Origin: Chamaecrista fasciculata
Taxonomy: Eukaryota > Streptophyta > Magnoliopsida > Fabales > Fabaceae
Length of the DNA stretch: 64,000 nt
Direction: 5' to 3'
NCBI GenBank assembly: GCA_003254925.1
Contig: QANZ01029844.1
Span: forward strand, 35,982 to 99,981
Shown here: positions 47,616 to 60,224 of the stretch, in pieces
How the letters are laid out: each line of letters starts with the position of its first letter
Numbering within the stretch: the first letter of the stretch is position 1
Notes under the pieces: generated by a model
Told to the model about the DNA's origin: nothing
What the model saw: the letters and a program-made list of their open reading frames with translations, nothing else
The model's database searches: none
Made by a program: the position numbers and the translations under genes

Positions 47616-49524
47616 TGTTAGAAAATAAGATAGTGAAAATATCCCAAGAGGGGGGGTGAATTGGAAACTTTAAAATCTTTTCCTGAAAATCCGTTCCTTG
47701 AAAAGCTTCCAGAGGAAGTATGACAGTTCCTTATACTTAGAAGAGTATATTCAAAAACTAAGTTGTTCCTGAAAATATATTTCCTTGAAAAATCCTAGTG
47801 AGGAAGTCTGACACTTCTTTGAACGTACTTCCTTGAAAATACTATCAGGAAGTGTAACTCTTCCTTAAGTATACTTCCTTGAAAAATATTGTTAGGAAAT
47901 AACAATGTTCCTGGACGCAGCTTCCTTTAAAATCAGTGTAGAATAAAATGTTCAGGAAGAGCGTAAAAACAGTTTCCTTAACAAAAATAAATATTCAGGA
48001 AATGTAAAGAGTTAAGTTAAGGAACAAACACACCAAAACTTTTAGTGGTTCAAATAAGGGTATGATCCTTGATACGGAAATTCCCCTTATCCTACATCCA
48101 CACCTCTAACCAACCAGCTAGAGGTCTCTTTATATATTTTATCAAAATATAATCTGCACGAAGCTTGGGATCACCCTACAGGTTTTACAACTTAACCCAC
48201 ATATGCTCTAAGGCAAGTCTCTCGGTATATTACTCCTTACGGAACCACACACGGCTCACCTACAAAGGTTTCACCCTAGGAGTTCACCTTCACTTCCTTA
48301 AAGCATACAACACGGGATAACCAACTTGGTTTTACAACACAACCCAAATGACTCTAAGGAAAGTATCTAAGTATATTGCTCTACAAGGAACCACACACGG
48401 TTCACCAACACTGGTTTCACCCTAAGAGCTCACTATCACTTCCTTAAAGATTTCACACTCAAGAATACAAGATGAAGAAGATTTTTTATTTATCTCACAA
48501 AGAGATTTTCGCTCAGGAACAAGAAGCACAAAGCTTCAGGAAATCTGCACACAGCAGGAAGGTCTTCTGCACTTAGCAGGAAGGATGTCTTCTGCACACA
48601 GCAGGAAGGTCTTCTGCGCACCTCAGGAAGACTGCACTCAGCAGGAGGAAGCCTAAATGTGGAGAACTGATGATTTTGCACACAGCAACTTTCTAGATCG
48701 CTTCTCTCTTATTTTTCAACTTCAGAACTTCATTCTTTTATACAAAACCAGAGCTAGCCGTTGTAGAAGATAGGAATGACAACATCAAATAGGCATTTCC
48801 TTTGATTTTGCTAATTGTCATAAGTGAAGGATCTGAATTGTAGTTGACCTGCAAGATGAAATAATGTAATTAGTATATTGTATTAATTCCGATTAACCAA
48901 GATTTCAGATTGTAAATAATTATTTGTTAAGCTCAAATCTGATCTTCTTCAATTTGCCTTGTTTCCTGATATAGAATATTTCAGCTTTAATGATAGGATC
49001 AGGGAAATAAGGTAATCATGCTAATCTGTCATAATGACGCATCTGATATAGGAAATTTCAATTCATGCCTTTAATTTATTTCCAAATGAAGTGCAAAGCA
49101 GACATTTAATTCTTAATTCAATTAGGCATGTGGCAATAAATTCACAAACAACTGAGTAAATTCACCAACGAATCCTGAGGAATGATTTTTAGGAATATGT
49201 TCTGTGAAAATCATAGGATATGAAAATGAGTATCATTTGGCTTAGTCTGAAAATACATATTGGGACATCAAACTCTCAGTTTATGCAATATAGTCCCTAC
49301 AAGGCATATTCTCATATAATACATTAAGCATACATAAACATGAATATTAGGCCTTGAGATAAAACATGAAATGGGACAGAAATATATTCAGAAGTTGCAG
49401 ATTAGTCCCTGTGTTTGATAAAAGATAACGGATGTTGCAATATAGTCCAAACACATAGTTAAACAAAATTTTTGCAAATTATCAAAAACATAAATAATTA
49501 ATTATATCAAAATTTAGTCCAACA
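47616..49524. mobile_element. LTR-like element, 1.9 kb, with internal tandem repeats
   Basis: Runs TGTTAGAAAATAAGA ... TTTAGTCCAACA (TG...CA with TGTT/AACA inverted ends), flanked by TTACT (47611-47615) and CTACT (49525-49529), 4 of 5 matching. It contains CCAAGAGGGGGGGTGAATTGG, irregular TTCCTTGAAAA repeats (47700-47930), two ~130-bp tandem units with GGAACCACACACGG (48240 and 48370), and a minisatellite of CAGCAGGAAGGTCTTCTGCA type (about 48550-48650). No coding frame. Probably a solo LTR or non-autonomous LTR element. Confidence 0.6.
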
Positions 49525-49852
49525 CTACTTATTCTCCTTAGCTAGTTATAGAGTCTTCCGGGTTTCGAATCTGCGATTAGATTTTCCCGTTTTCAGTTTG
49601 AATCATATAAATTTGTCAACTTAAAATACCCTAGATGTTATAGCTAGTTGCAATTATGGTCAATTTCAAATTAACCCTTTTAATCAAATTTCGTTCTAGA
49701 GTTGATTTATTGACCAGTAACTAGTTATGTCTTTTTGTTCCTATGTAAGAAACCCATTTTACACGCCCAGTTTCTAAATTAAGCGAAAATATCTAGAAGC
49801 AGCCGCTATACAAAGTAATTGCGTTTATATGAGGAATTAAATACTTAATATC

Positions 49853-50038
49853 TAATCAAGTTTATTTGGTCTAGTGATTAGTTCACTAGGTCGCTTAAGC
49901 AAGTGTCAGGGTTCGATTCCTGCCTTGTGTATGCAGCAACCAATTGGCCAGCGGCAAACCCTTAAATAGAGCTTAGATCCGTAGAGGATTAGTCCTTAGC
50001 CTATCGAGCTGAGGAATACCTTTGGCAACCCAAAAAAA
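49853..50038 (+). mobile_element. tRNA-derived SINE, full length
   Basis: The head has box A-like TGGTCTAGTGATTAG and box B GGGTTCGATTCC. The body ends GAGGAATACCTTTGGCAACC plus an A run. AAATACTTAATATC flanks it exactly (49839-49852 and 50039-50052). Confidence 0.88.
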
Positions 50039-50739
50039 AAATACTTAATATCCATATATATATATACATATATACACTTTTAAAATATATTTCTATAAAT
50101 ATTAAATACCGTTGCAAGTAAAAACTTGATCTATATTTTATTCATATAATATATATATATATATATATATATTAAAGAGCCGTGTAGTATTTCAATATGT
50201 TCAGACTTCCATGCATAGCAAAAGAGTGAAGTTATTTTACTTTCCAGATACGTCATTTCTTCCAAACTTCCTTGTTAAATTCGTGGGTGTTTCGCACAGT
50301 GTATTTTTCCAAAAATAAGGCCAAATCCTTCTCGACGGCCATGCTTGAATATGAGAGATGCATGCATGTTCTTGGTTTAGTTCTAATCTTTCTTAATTAA
50401 AACAAAATCTAGATGTGACAGGAAAAATTCTCCCTTTTTTCGTTATGTTTATATATACTTTTTAGATAAAATTAACGAGGCAATTAATTTAGTATAATTA
50501 GTTTACTGACCTGTTCAAACCTTTTTGTTAAATATTGATCATCATAGCAAGCATGTACTGATTTTTCAGCTGGCTTCGTGGGGAAATAGGAAAGTTTGGT
50601 ACTTTGGTTGAATCACAAAATTCATGCTGAAATTAAAGGTGCATGGTCAATTTAGAAAGAAAACCACTTCTCTTCAAAGTTCAAACCCATTGTTTTTATT
50701 TTTTTAAACATTATGTTTTGACAAGTGAGTATTGCTTGT

Positions 50740-51110
50740 TTGAAGGATCATAACAACCTACTACTATACTTTTCAAGGTTTTTCTACAGATATATGAATA
50801 ATATATATATAATACTTGATACAAGTAGGTGTAATTTAAAGAATGGTTTCGAGTCTAAATTTTATATTATTAAGAAGTTCATACGTTAATTTCGTGCCTT
50901 GCAACTTGAGGATGTTCAACCTTGTATAATATATAAAGTCACATATATAGAAATGGGAAATTGAAGAAAAGAAATAGATGGAACTATACATATATATTTT
51001 GAAAGTCTGATATGTCTCTGACCAAGTTAATACATGTTTGATATTCAAGAGATGAATAATATACGCTAGCTTGAGTCCAATTAGTAAACATTTTCCCAAC
51101 TCTTTGATCA
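50740..51110 (+). repeat. segmental duplication block A2
   Basis: TTTGAAGGATCATAACAACCTAC (in two parts), GAGTCTAAATTTTA, and AGTCACATATATAGAAATGGGAAATT correspond in order to 60930-61070 and 62150-62225. Confidence 0.55.
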
Positions 51111-51155
51111 ATCAATGCATATATAATATATTTATAGTAGTCATATTGTTCAGAC

Positions 51156-51713
51156 CATAGTTATTAAAACCGGACCGGACCGGCCGGTTGAACCGGGAAC
51201 CGGTCATTAGGCCGGTCCGAGTTGTTTTAATAACCGGTCAGGCAGAGAATCGGGATGAACCGGAGCGAACCGGCCAAAAACTGGTGAAACCGGAGGCAAA
51301 CCGGTTGAACCGGTCCTGGTTTATTTATTTTTTTTTTTTTGATTTTTTTGGTCTTTTTTTATAATTATGGGTCAAATATTAGAGAATGTTGATTATGAAC
51401 CAAAATTTGATAGAGAAAGTGATCATAAAATGTCACTTGATGATATTATATTGTTGAACATTGTGAAAATTGATTATCTCTATATTAATTCATGTTAATT
51501 TATGAAAATTGTATTAATATATTAATGTTATAATTGTATTTTGTAACCTAATTATGAATATTTGAATTAAAATTTTATCATATATAGATTTTTTTATTAT
51601 TTTTAATTTATTTATTTATGAACGGTCCGACCCAGGTTGGACCCGGTTGAACCATTGAACCTTGAACCCCTCCTTCGGTCGGTTCAATGGCCGGTCCGGT
51701 TTTAATAACCTTA
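51156..51713 (+). mobile_element. hAT-like non-autonomous element, complete copy
   Basis: The ends CATAGTTATTAAAACCGG and (inverted) TAAGGTTATTAAAACCGG are matching TIRs. GTTCAGAC and GTTCAGAG flank it (7 of 8), the 8-bp size of hAT duplications. The termini carry many ACCGG/CCGGT repeats and the centre is AT-rich. Open frames inside are not genes. Confidence 0.8.
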
Positions 51714-51919
51714 GTTCAGAGTGTTGATGAGTTTTTAATTATCATATATAAACTACAACGCTTTAATTTATGTCGACATATTTTATATAAAAAAACGTTG
51801 ACATATCAATTTTATTCTGACGATGGACGAACACCTACATTTTCAGTGGTTAAGACAAGAAATTCTATTGCTAATTACGTTAGTGTTTACGCGAGCACAT
51901 ATATTATTTAAGAAATATA

Positions 51920-52026
51920 GGTCAAGTCAATAATAAAATATTGATGAATAATATATGTACATACAAATCAACCAATTGATAGTATGTTAAACTTGAATTT
52001 TACTTAAAAAGCATGCTTAATTGACT
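51920..52026. promoter_or_regulatory. W-box cluster upstream of the FMO gene
   Basis: TTGACC and TTGACT overlap on the minus strand (51920-51930), and TTGACT lies on the plus strand at 52021-52026, about 0.9-1.0 kb from the start codon. WRKY factors bind this core. Three sites in 110 bp is suggestive only. Confidence 0.35.
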
Positions 52027-52743
52027 TACGTCTGATTAAAATATATTTTTAAATTTCTAACAAAATTATATAGGAACTGAAGAAGAAAATTAATCATTAG
52101 AACCGTTTGAACGAATTGATTATATTATAATAATATATTGAGAAAAATTATATTTTATTAATCCTCAACGCATATATGGTGATTTATAATTTAGTTCTTT
52201 AAAAATCATTAATATTAAATTAATCGTTGGAAGATTACATTCTTTGCAACTTCACCCTTGTACTCAAATTTTTATTTATAATTTGATAATTCAATTAAGA
52301 TGATATTAACTTAAGATTTTTTCACTTAACATAAAATTTTGAGTACGCATATGATATTATATTAATCTAGTCATTAATATTTAAAAAAAATAAATATAGA
52401 AGTACGAAATATTGAAATGAGTTTTATATGTAAGGGACTAAAATGATGATAATAATATTTGAATTAAGGACTAAATTAAAAATTATTATTTATCGATAAT
52501 TAAAATATAATTATCCTCTACTAGTATGTATTTAAATTGAAATATATAGATGGAGAATCAATTAGGTAGAAATTAAGAAATTCAACAACCACCGTATATA
52601 TATGAAATATGATATTTAGAAGTAGCTGATGAGTTAGCTATAATAATAAGCCAAAGTAGCAAGCACGAAAGTTCTTCATAATGAGGAATGAGTTTCCATT
52701 ACTTTGTGAGAAACTGAGAATTGCATGTATTTATTTCCTTCTT

Positions 52744-52777
52744 CACGTGGCTCAAGTTCAAAAGTCCAACCCACGTG
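52744..52777. promoter_or_regulatory. two G-boxes in the FMO promoter
   Basis: Perfect CACGTG palindromes at 52744-52749 and 52772-52777, 28 bp apart and 50-80 bp upstream of the TATA box. G-boxes bind bHLH and bZIP factors. Confidence 0.6.
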
Positions 52778-52821
52778 CCATCTGCGTGACCATCAATGCA
52801 TGCACTCATCACTCATATCAC

Positions 52822-52829
52822 TATAAATA
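52822..52829 (+). promoter_or_regulatory. TATA box of the FMO gene
   Basis: CACTATAAATACATCC, about 98 bp upstream of the chosen start codon. Confidence 0.7.
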
Positions 52830-52926
52830 CATCCCTAACCCTCACCCTTCTTCATTGCACCCTCTCATCAATTTTCATTGCTTAATTTAATTCTTCAAAT
52901 TATTATTACTTTTTCTGAAATTAACC

Positions 52927-55900
52927 ATGCCTGGCCATCGTAACAGTACTACTCCGATGTCGTCGAGAATCGGGATCATTGGTGCCGGAGTGAGTGGCAT
53001 TGCGGCGGCGAAACAGCTGCGCTGCCACAATCCAATAGTGTTTGAGGCATCGGATTCGATCGGAGGAGTTTGGAGGCACTGTGCGTACAATACAACGAGG
53101 CTTCAGTCACACCGACGTGATTATGAGTTCACTGATTTTCAGTGGCCTCAAAGAGATAATCCTGATTTCCCAACTCATTTGGAGGTACGAGATTATTTGG
53201 AGTCCTATGCTCGCCACTTTGATGTCCTCAAGTATGTCAAGTTCAACTCTAGAGTCGTCCAAATCCGGTTTCTCGGCGGCGACGGCGACAACTGCGATCA
53301 CGGTGGTGACTATGGACCCTTGCTTCCTGGTCATCCTGTGTGGGAAGTTGCAGTGCAAACCAATAACTCAGACACCATTGAGGTTAATTTTTATTATAAT
53401 TCAATTATATTCTGCACCCTTAACTTTTTTTTTTTGGAGAAAATTAACGATTTCATCTTTAAAAGATGATAATTGTCTCAATTTAACCCACAAAAGATTA
53501 AATTACATGTTTTTGTCCCCTACAACATACAATTATAATCAATTCGGTCTTTTTACTAAAACACTAACTCAAACTTAACAATATGTAGAGTTTTTTAATC
53601 TCAATTGTCTAATTTAAATTGTTTAATAATCTTAACAATAATCCTTTTGTTAAGATTATTAAATTCGATCTTTAAATTTTGATTGATCTTAACAAAAGGA
53701 TTATTAAATTGTATAATCTTATCTTTTAAAGACTAAATTTAAACATTTATCAACTTTTAAGGGTCAAATCATTAATTCACTAATTTTTTTCTTGATGATA
53801 CAAAAAGAATTATCTAGTATCTTATTTTTATTACTGAATTTTATAGTCATTACTTTTGTCTTAAGTACTAGATTTCTTTTGGGTGGATCAATCATGCAAG
53901 ATTTCTTCTAGTATATATAAAATATAGAGACTATATATATTGGGGTACCGGTAATATTGCATCAGTTGATTGGAATATTATTGTGATTTGTGGATCAGTG
54001 GTATGCGTTCGAGCTGATAGTGTTATGCATGGGGAAATATGGTGATATACCAAAGATGCCAAATTTTGGAAGAAACAAAGGAGCTGAAGTTTTCAAAGGG
54101 AAAGTTATGCACACTCTTGATTACTGCAAGCTTGACAAAGAAGCTGCTTCTCAGCTTCTCAGGGGAAAGAAGGTTGTCGTTGTTGGCTTCAAAAAGTCTG
54201 CTATTGATTTAGCCATGGAATGTGCACGTGCTAATCAAGGTAATTAATTTATTTTACATTAATCCTGCATGTTTTCATCCCGTAAAACACATCCAATAAG
54301 CATATGTAAAGTGTTAATTTGGTGAGATATGATAAAATTTACATAAAGATACGAAGGAATATATAATATATAGAGTAATTGCAGAGCATGTATAAATATA
54401 TATATACAACTAACGATCCCTTTAAATGTCATCCAATGATCCTTAATTATTTCCAAAAACCACTCTTTTTCTGATGATTGTCAAAGAAACTGACACGAAC
54501 TTTATTTTGGAATTTTTTCCAAAAATGACTTGGGACAAAGACTGTGTTCACACTCCTTTTCAATTTCATTCTATCTGCCTTCTATTAGTGGGACATGCAC
54601 CGATTTGAATTTTCTAAAGATTTTTATTTTTCATATAGAATATTGATTAATGCTTGTGGCTTTTTCAACTTTTTTTACTTGCTAACCTGGTTTATAATCT
54701 TATATGAGAAGTTTCAAGATATATATAACATGTTTAGGTTATTAAATAGACTCAAACAGAAGCGGGTGTAAGTACATTGGATATGAAATTCAGTGAATAA
54801 CAAAATTTAAATTAATTCATCACATACCTCCATCAAAAAATAAATAAATAATAATTTGCATACCTATACATACATTGTTACTAACGGCTAGTTTAATTTT
54901 CCATGGAAATTTTTATGGGATTTGGTTGCACATTATATAATTATTTCTCTTTAGGCCTATACAAAGACATAAGACCAATTTTTCAGAACATGCATGCTTT
55001 TTATTTTCCAAGTCACAACTTGCATGCCTTGATATTTGGGCACTAAAACAACGTTTTGACTAGTGAGTTGACTCTTGCTTCTATTGCATTGATTAGGTCT
55101 CTTTTTGGACACGTCATATCTCTATGATATAGAATTCCACAAATCAAATTTGACTTTCGAAATTAGTGACACAATTAATCGGAGGAAAATCAAGGATTTC
55201 GATGGCAGACTCCAATTTTTGACATCAGCCATAGAAATGATCAATATGCTCCTGATCATTTATTGGCAATCTTATTTCATATCCATTTATTGCTGATTAC
55301 TCTGTATTTATTTTTTTCCATATACGTATATAAACTTCATTGGGATTTCAAAATCTCATGGCATTGACTATATTTTTGTTCAAAATATATACGCCAGAAA
55401 GTTCTATCCGTTTTTTTTTCTCCTGATAGAATAGCTAGGAAAGCAAGTTGTAAATTGTCTCACCCAATTATTGTCCTTTTTGTCATGTTTTCGACCTCAC
55501 AATATTGATTTGATGTCTATTTAGTTACTTATTACAAAGACTAAATTCAAAAATATATATTTCAAAGCCACATATAAATTAATATTTTCATAACCATCAA
55601 CCAAAAATATCAACACAAGATAGATGACTTAATTTTTAAGGGTTGATAATATATAATGTTGTTACGTTGTTGAATTTCCATTCTTTTTTTTTTCTAAATC
55701 AAATTTTCTCCTATATTGAAAATTTCAGCACTGCTATTATTTACTTATTAAACTTGTTTTTTAAATCTAAACATGAATGACAATATATATATATATATAA
55801 ATATGGTGTGCTAATTTTAATTTGTTGTGAAGGAGCTGAAGGGCAAACGTGCACTATGGTGGTAAGGACTCTGCATTGGACAGTTCCTCACTATTGGATC

Positions 55901-57180
55901 TGGGGATTGCCTTTTTTCTTGTTCTATTCTACAAGAGCTTCTCAGTTCCTCCATGAAACACCTAACCAGGGCTTCCTCAAATCCCTTCTTTGTCTCCTCT
56001 TATCTCCATTGGTAATAATCATATACATATAATAATTCTTCTATTAATTCTCAATCACAAATTAAAGCTAAATATGTCCTAAATTAAATAAAGTTTTAGT
56101 ACACACACAACCTAGTGCCTGGAAGATATACGAGTTGATAATTCAATCATTGAACCTATTTTTTAGAGACTAAATTATAAAGACAAATACATGACTTTCA
56201 AAAATTGAAGAGTACGTATAAATTAAATCTTCAATTATTGAGTTATTAACCTGTATATGTAAAAATATCTTTTCAATGATTGAGTTGTTATCTCCACAAA
56301 TTATGGGTCTAGTCAATATGTGTGTGTTTCTAGTTTCATGATGAACCTTAATTTAATATATATACAGAGGCGTGGGATTTCCAAGTTCATTGAGTCATAC
56401 CTTCTATGGAAGCTTCCTCTGGAAAAGTATGGACTGAAACCAGAACACCCATTTGAGGAGGACTATGCATCTTGTCAGATGGCTATCATGCCTGAGGATT
56501 TCTTCAATGAAGCTAATAAGGGTAAGATTGTGTTCAAAAGAGCCTCAAAATGGTGGTTCTCGAGTGAAGGAATTGAATTTGAAGACAACACCAAATTGGA
56601 GGCTGACTTAGTCATTCTTGCCACTGGTTTTGATGGCAAGAAGAAGCTTAAAACCATTTTGCCACAACCTTTTCAAAGTTTCTTGGAGTACCCTTCTGGA
56701 GTTATGCCCTTGTACAGGTAATTTATTAGATAAAACACTTATTACTAGGCTAACATAATTCATTAATTAATCCATTAATTCTTTTAATTAATAATTAATT
56801 CATTCATTAATTAAAATATGATGTTAATTGAGAACAGGGGAACCATTCATCCATTGATTCCAAACATGGCATTTGAAGGTTATGTTGAGAGTGTTTCAAA
56901 TCTTCACTCTTCAGAGCTACGATCCATGTGGCTATCTCAACTGATAGATGAGAAGTTCAAGCTGCCAAGTGTGGAGGAAATGCTTTTACACACACTTAGA
57001 GAGATGAATGTAATGAAGAGATCCACCAGATTCTACAAAAGGCATTGCATTTCTACTTATAGCATCAACCATAGCGATGAAATTTGTGGAGATATGGGTT
57101 GGAACTCGAGGAGGAAGAAGAATTGGATATTAGAACTTCTAAGCCCTTATGGCAGTGAGGACTACCTAAAGGAGGATTGA
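52927..57180 (+). CDS. FMO1-like: FMO1-like flavin-dependent monooxygenase
   Basis: Five exons: 52927-53382, 53999-54239, 55833-56011, 56368-56717, 56838-57180; joined frame 522 aa. It closely resembles Arabidopsis FMO1, which N-hydroxylates pipecolic acid for systemic acquired resistance. The FAD site GAGVSG begins at residue 19. The FMO motif FxGxxxHxxxY is F184-G186-H190-Y194. The NADPH site reads VVVVGFKKSAID from residue 211, with GFKKSA in place of GxGxS(G/A) as in FMO1 itself. LATGFDG is at 376-382. The C-terminus ends SPYGSEDYLKED, also FMO1-like. Introns are GT-AG; intron 2 (1.6 kb) ends in the less usual AAG, chosen because it keeps the homologous length. A downstream in-frame ATG at 52957 is a possible alternative start. 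Substrate assignment is by family only. Confidence 0.93.
53637..53705. repeat. perfect 20-bp inverted repeat in FMO intron 1
   Basis: AATAATCCTTTTGTTAAGAT (53637-53656) is exactly inverted at 53686-53705 with a 29-nt loop. The region around (TTAACAATAATCC) has further partial copies. Possibly a MITE core. Confidence 0.85.
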
Positions 57181-58054
57181 AATTGAATGTATTATTATAT
57201 ATGTTGGTGTATGCGTTAATCAATAACATTATATTACCATATATATACAATAAAAAGTAAAATAACGTCAGCTTCTTTAAGTGAGATATAGATTAATATG
57301 TTAGGCGATTGATAAAGGGTCGAGAAACCCATACGTATTGTAAAATTTAGAAGCTTGTATCATTAATTAATGCTATATATGCTGTTCTTATACATTATTA
57401 AGATTTAAGAGTATGAATCTTGCAATTTGAGATATTCTATATATATATATATTTACTTTGAATTTGCTGGCTGTACGGCTTTGAACCTTTATTCAGCTGT
57501 CAAGGTATAAATGAACACACAGAATGAAACCAGGTCTTGCTAGTTAAATTAAAAGAGGCTCAACTAATGTTTAATGTTTAAAAAATCTAACCATTAAATT
57601 AAAAAAAAAAAATTTTATTTCAATAATCTTTATATTTCAAGAAAATTATTGTCGATTAAAGAATGGTTCTTATAAAATAATAACACAAATTAATACTTAT
57701 TAATCAGCAGACGTGTCGCAGATGGAATTGAAAGAGTAGTTTTGGAATGAGATCAGTATGCGACAATTTTAGACCACAATTTGAGAACTGATGAAGCGTC
57801 CGGACAAAATTAAAAAAAGATGACTGCAAACTTCACAAATGATATTTAAGTCTTATAGATAATGATCGATCTCAACATATAGTTATAATTGACTATGATA
57901 TATCTGTTGTCGCTTTGTAAAATTTTAAAAGAATGAAAGATTAATGATGGCTAGCCATATGTGACCTTTCCAAAATCATTATTTTGTTCCCCAATTTACA
58001 TTTTTTTAAACTAATTAAAGGCGATTAGCGAATCTGTATATATAAAAACTAACT
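57181..58054. other. 3' flank of the FMO gene
   Basis: AT-rich; no gene. AATAAAAAG at about 57249 could serve in polyadenylation. Confidence 0.4.
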
Positions 58055-58340
58055 AATTAATTGGAATACACACGGAACAGGCAAACTGACAAACATACGT
58101 TTATAGTAGCCATCTTGAAAGTAGATGGGAATTCAAAAGGCGCATTCATAAAAGCTCAGAAACAAACAAAATATAATATAAAGAGCAAGAATTTAAATTA
58201 AACATGTAAACTACCAATTCAAACAACTATTAGCGCGTTAAGGATGCTTACTGGTAAATCGTTTGCTTCTTAATTATTACAAAACAACAAATACATATAA
58301 TATACACTCTCACTTCCATGTTTCATACGGAGTGTGTAAA
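58055..58340 (+). repeat. segmental duplication block B1
   Basis: Paralogous to 47230-47575 (see there). Sequence after 58340 is unrelated to the left copy, reflecting different later insertions. Confidence 0.65.
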
Positions 58341-59639
58341 ATTGGGTCTGATTTAACGGAACCTGACACTTTTGATCGAATTCGGCAGCTTGAATTTCTT
58401 AAACGGGTTTGGATGTACTGTAATTTTTAAAAAAAGTCGGTTTCATTAGGTTAAGCGGGTTAAATCACCCAAATCGATTCTCCGAATTATTCATCTTTAA
58501 TTTTTTTAATATTAAACTAATAAGTAAAAATTTTTCTATTATAAAATAATAAAAATGAATAATAACATGTATTCTTTAATTTTTTCATCCAAATATTTTT
58601 ATTGTTTATAAAGTTAAAGTGTAATGATATTTATTTAAATTACAAATAATATCAATTTTTTAATGTAAAAATTATTTATGTACAATAATATATTTAGTAA
58701 AAATTAATTAAAAATTCAATATATAATTAATTATACATTATAAAATAATTAAGTTAAAATTATATACTATATATTATGTAGAATAAATATTTATATATTT
58801 TTAGCATCATCAACTACGTTTACATGCTTTTCGTCTTTCATTTCATCGTCTTTCTACTTTTAAAAATTTATAATTTGTCCCGGTCTTTGTACTTTTTGTT
58901 TTTGTTACAAGCCATAAATTGGTCAAAAATACATTTGGTGTGCCTGTTAGTTAAATCTTTGTTAATTTAAAATCGAATTAACCTTTATTATTATTCTCTC
59001 CTTGAGAGTTAGGGTTTTTCGTCTTCTTCCTCTTTTTCTCTCTGCCATGAGAGTCTAGTCTTAGAGTTCTCTTGCCATGAGAGTGTGTTCTCACCTCTAT
59101 GTGAGTAGAGTGTGGAGTTTGTTGAGCGATTTCTTCTGTTTGCGATTTTTTCTGATTTGAGTAATAGAGGACTTGCGAGATCTGAGTTTTTCGTTTTCTT
59201 CTAGATTTGAGGACATGCATAGAAAATAAGATAAATAGTAGAGGTCTTCCGTTTTGTTTCTTGATCTGAATGGATGTAGATGTTTGTGATTGGATTTTAG
59301 AGAATGGAAATGAGATCTAAAGAATATGTATATAACAGATTGGGTGTACAGTTAAGTTTTGTAGTTTGGTTGTACAGGATTATTTCTACTTAGTTAGTTA
59401 GACAGCTAAGACTTAGTTAGAGACTTAGTTAGGATTCAGTTTTCTGGTTAGTCTAACCAGACTTGTATATAACTCTTTTCCACATTAATAAAATTATCAC
59501 TTCTCTTCATTTTTCCTTCGTCTTCTACATTTTTTGCTTCCATATTCTCTGTAACCTCACAAGATCGAGGTCTTGCTAGATCTAGATCGGAAGGTTTCGT
59601 AAGATGAGCAGATGCGTGTTCGAAAAATCTTGTTTTTAA
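58341..59639. other. retroelement-like non-coding stretch
   Basis: 58341-58960 is AT-rich and without signal. 58978-59640 has a CT-rich leader with AGGGTTTTTCG, then TTAGTTAGTTAGACAGC and TATATAACTC...CATTAATAAAAT, resembling either a host-like 5' UTR or the end of a Copia LTR. It precedes the LINE-type pseudogene. The minus-strand open frame at 58978-59220 is the complement of this CT-rich leader. Confidence 0.4.
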
Positions 59640-60224
59640 GATTTAAGCTCGATGAAGTCTCAGAACAAGGTTTTGAGCAAATTTGAGGTTAGTGACTCTG
59701 TATATCTGGTTAACTTCGAAAGAAAGGCCGATTGTGATAAATTCAGTGAAGGTTATTCATGGTTGATTATCAATTTTCTTCTTCTAGTTGTTAAATGGCC
59801 TTCTATGTGTACTGTGATTGGTATTTAGCTAATTCTTAGTCTATTCTAGTTATGGTTTTATGAATTGTTTGTAGAAGATTTCAATTTAAAGAATGTGTTA
59901 AGGATGGGAAAGAAATCTGACAGAGCTACTCTGGTGAAAGAATCTAGATGTAGAAGAGAGTTTTTGTGGAATTTTGTTAGGTTTAAAGATATGGTGGTGG
60001 CCAGAAAGCTTTTGTTAATTGGTTTCTGGTTTACTAGTCCGAAGCTTTTGAAGATGTGGATTGAGGCTAGGTATGAAAGATTGCATCTCTTCTCTTATAA
60101 TTGTGTTAGATTAAGGCATGATCAAAATATGTGTAAAATGGAGAAGAAGTGTTCATGGAAGGATAACTTTGATATACTGTTTAGTGTTGGAAACTTTTTT
60201 CTTCAAAGAAAATTTGTGTTGTGA
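59640..60224 (+). pseudogene. decayed plant LINE ORF1 / DUF4283-zinc-knuckle protein
   Basis: One frame shows, in order: FEVSDSVYLVNFERKADCDKF and EGYSWLI (DUF4283-like), then after two in-frame stops (first at 59826-59828) RFKDMVVARKLLLIGFWFT, and WIEARYERL followed by a CCHC knuckle (FSYNCVRLRHDQNMC) in which the first Cys is Ser and the usual Gly residues are Val and Arg. This order is that of the gag-like protein of plant L1-type retrotransposons. It is non-functional. No endonuclease or reverse transcriptase follows. Confidence 0.7.

Noticed and set aside
48540..48650. CRISPR-like spaced repeats
   Set aside because: The repeats are imperfect, adjoining minisatellite units in a eukaryotic retroelement, with no constant spacer length.
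49853..50038. Possible tRNA gene (box A and box B present)
   Set aside because: No complete cloverleaf; the A tail and exact 14-bp flanking duplication show a SINE.
58978..59220. Basic minus-strand open frame
   Set aside because: It is the complement of a CT-rich leader, giving artificial Lys/Arg/Ser content.
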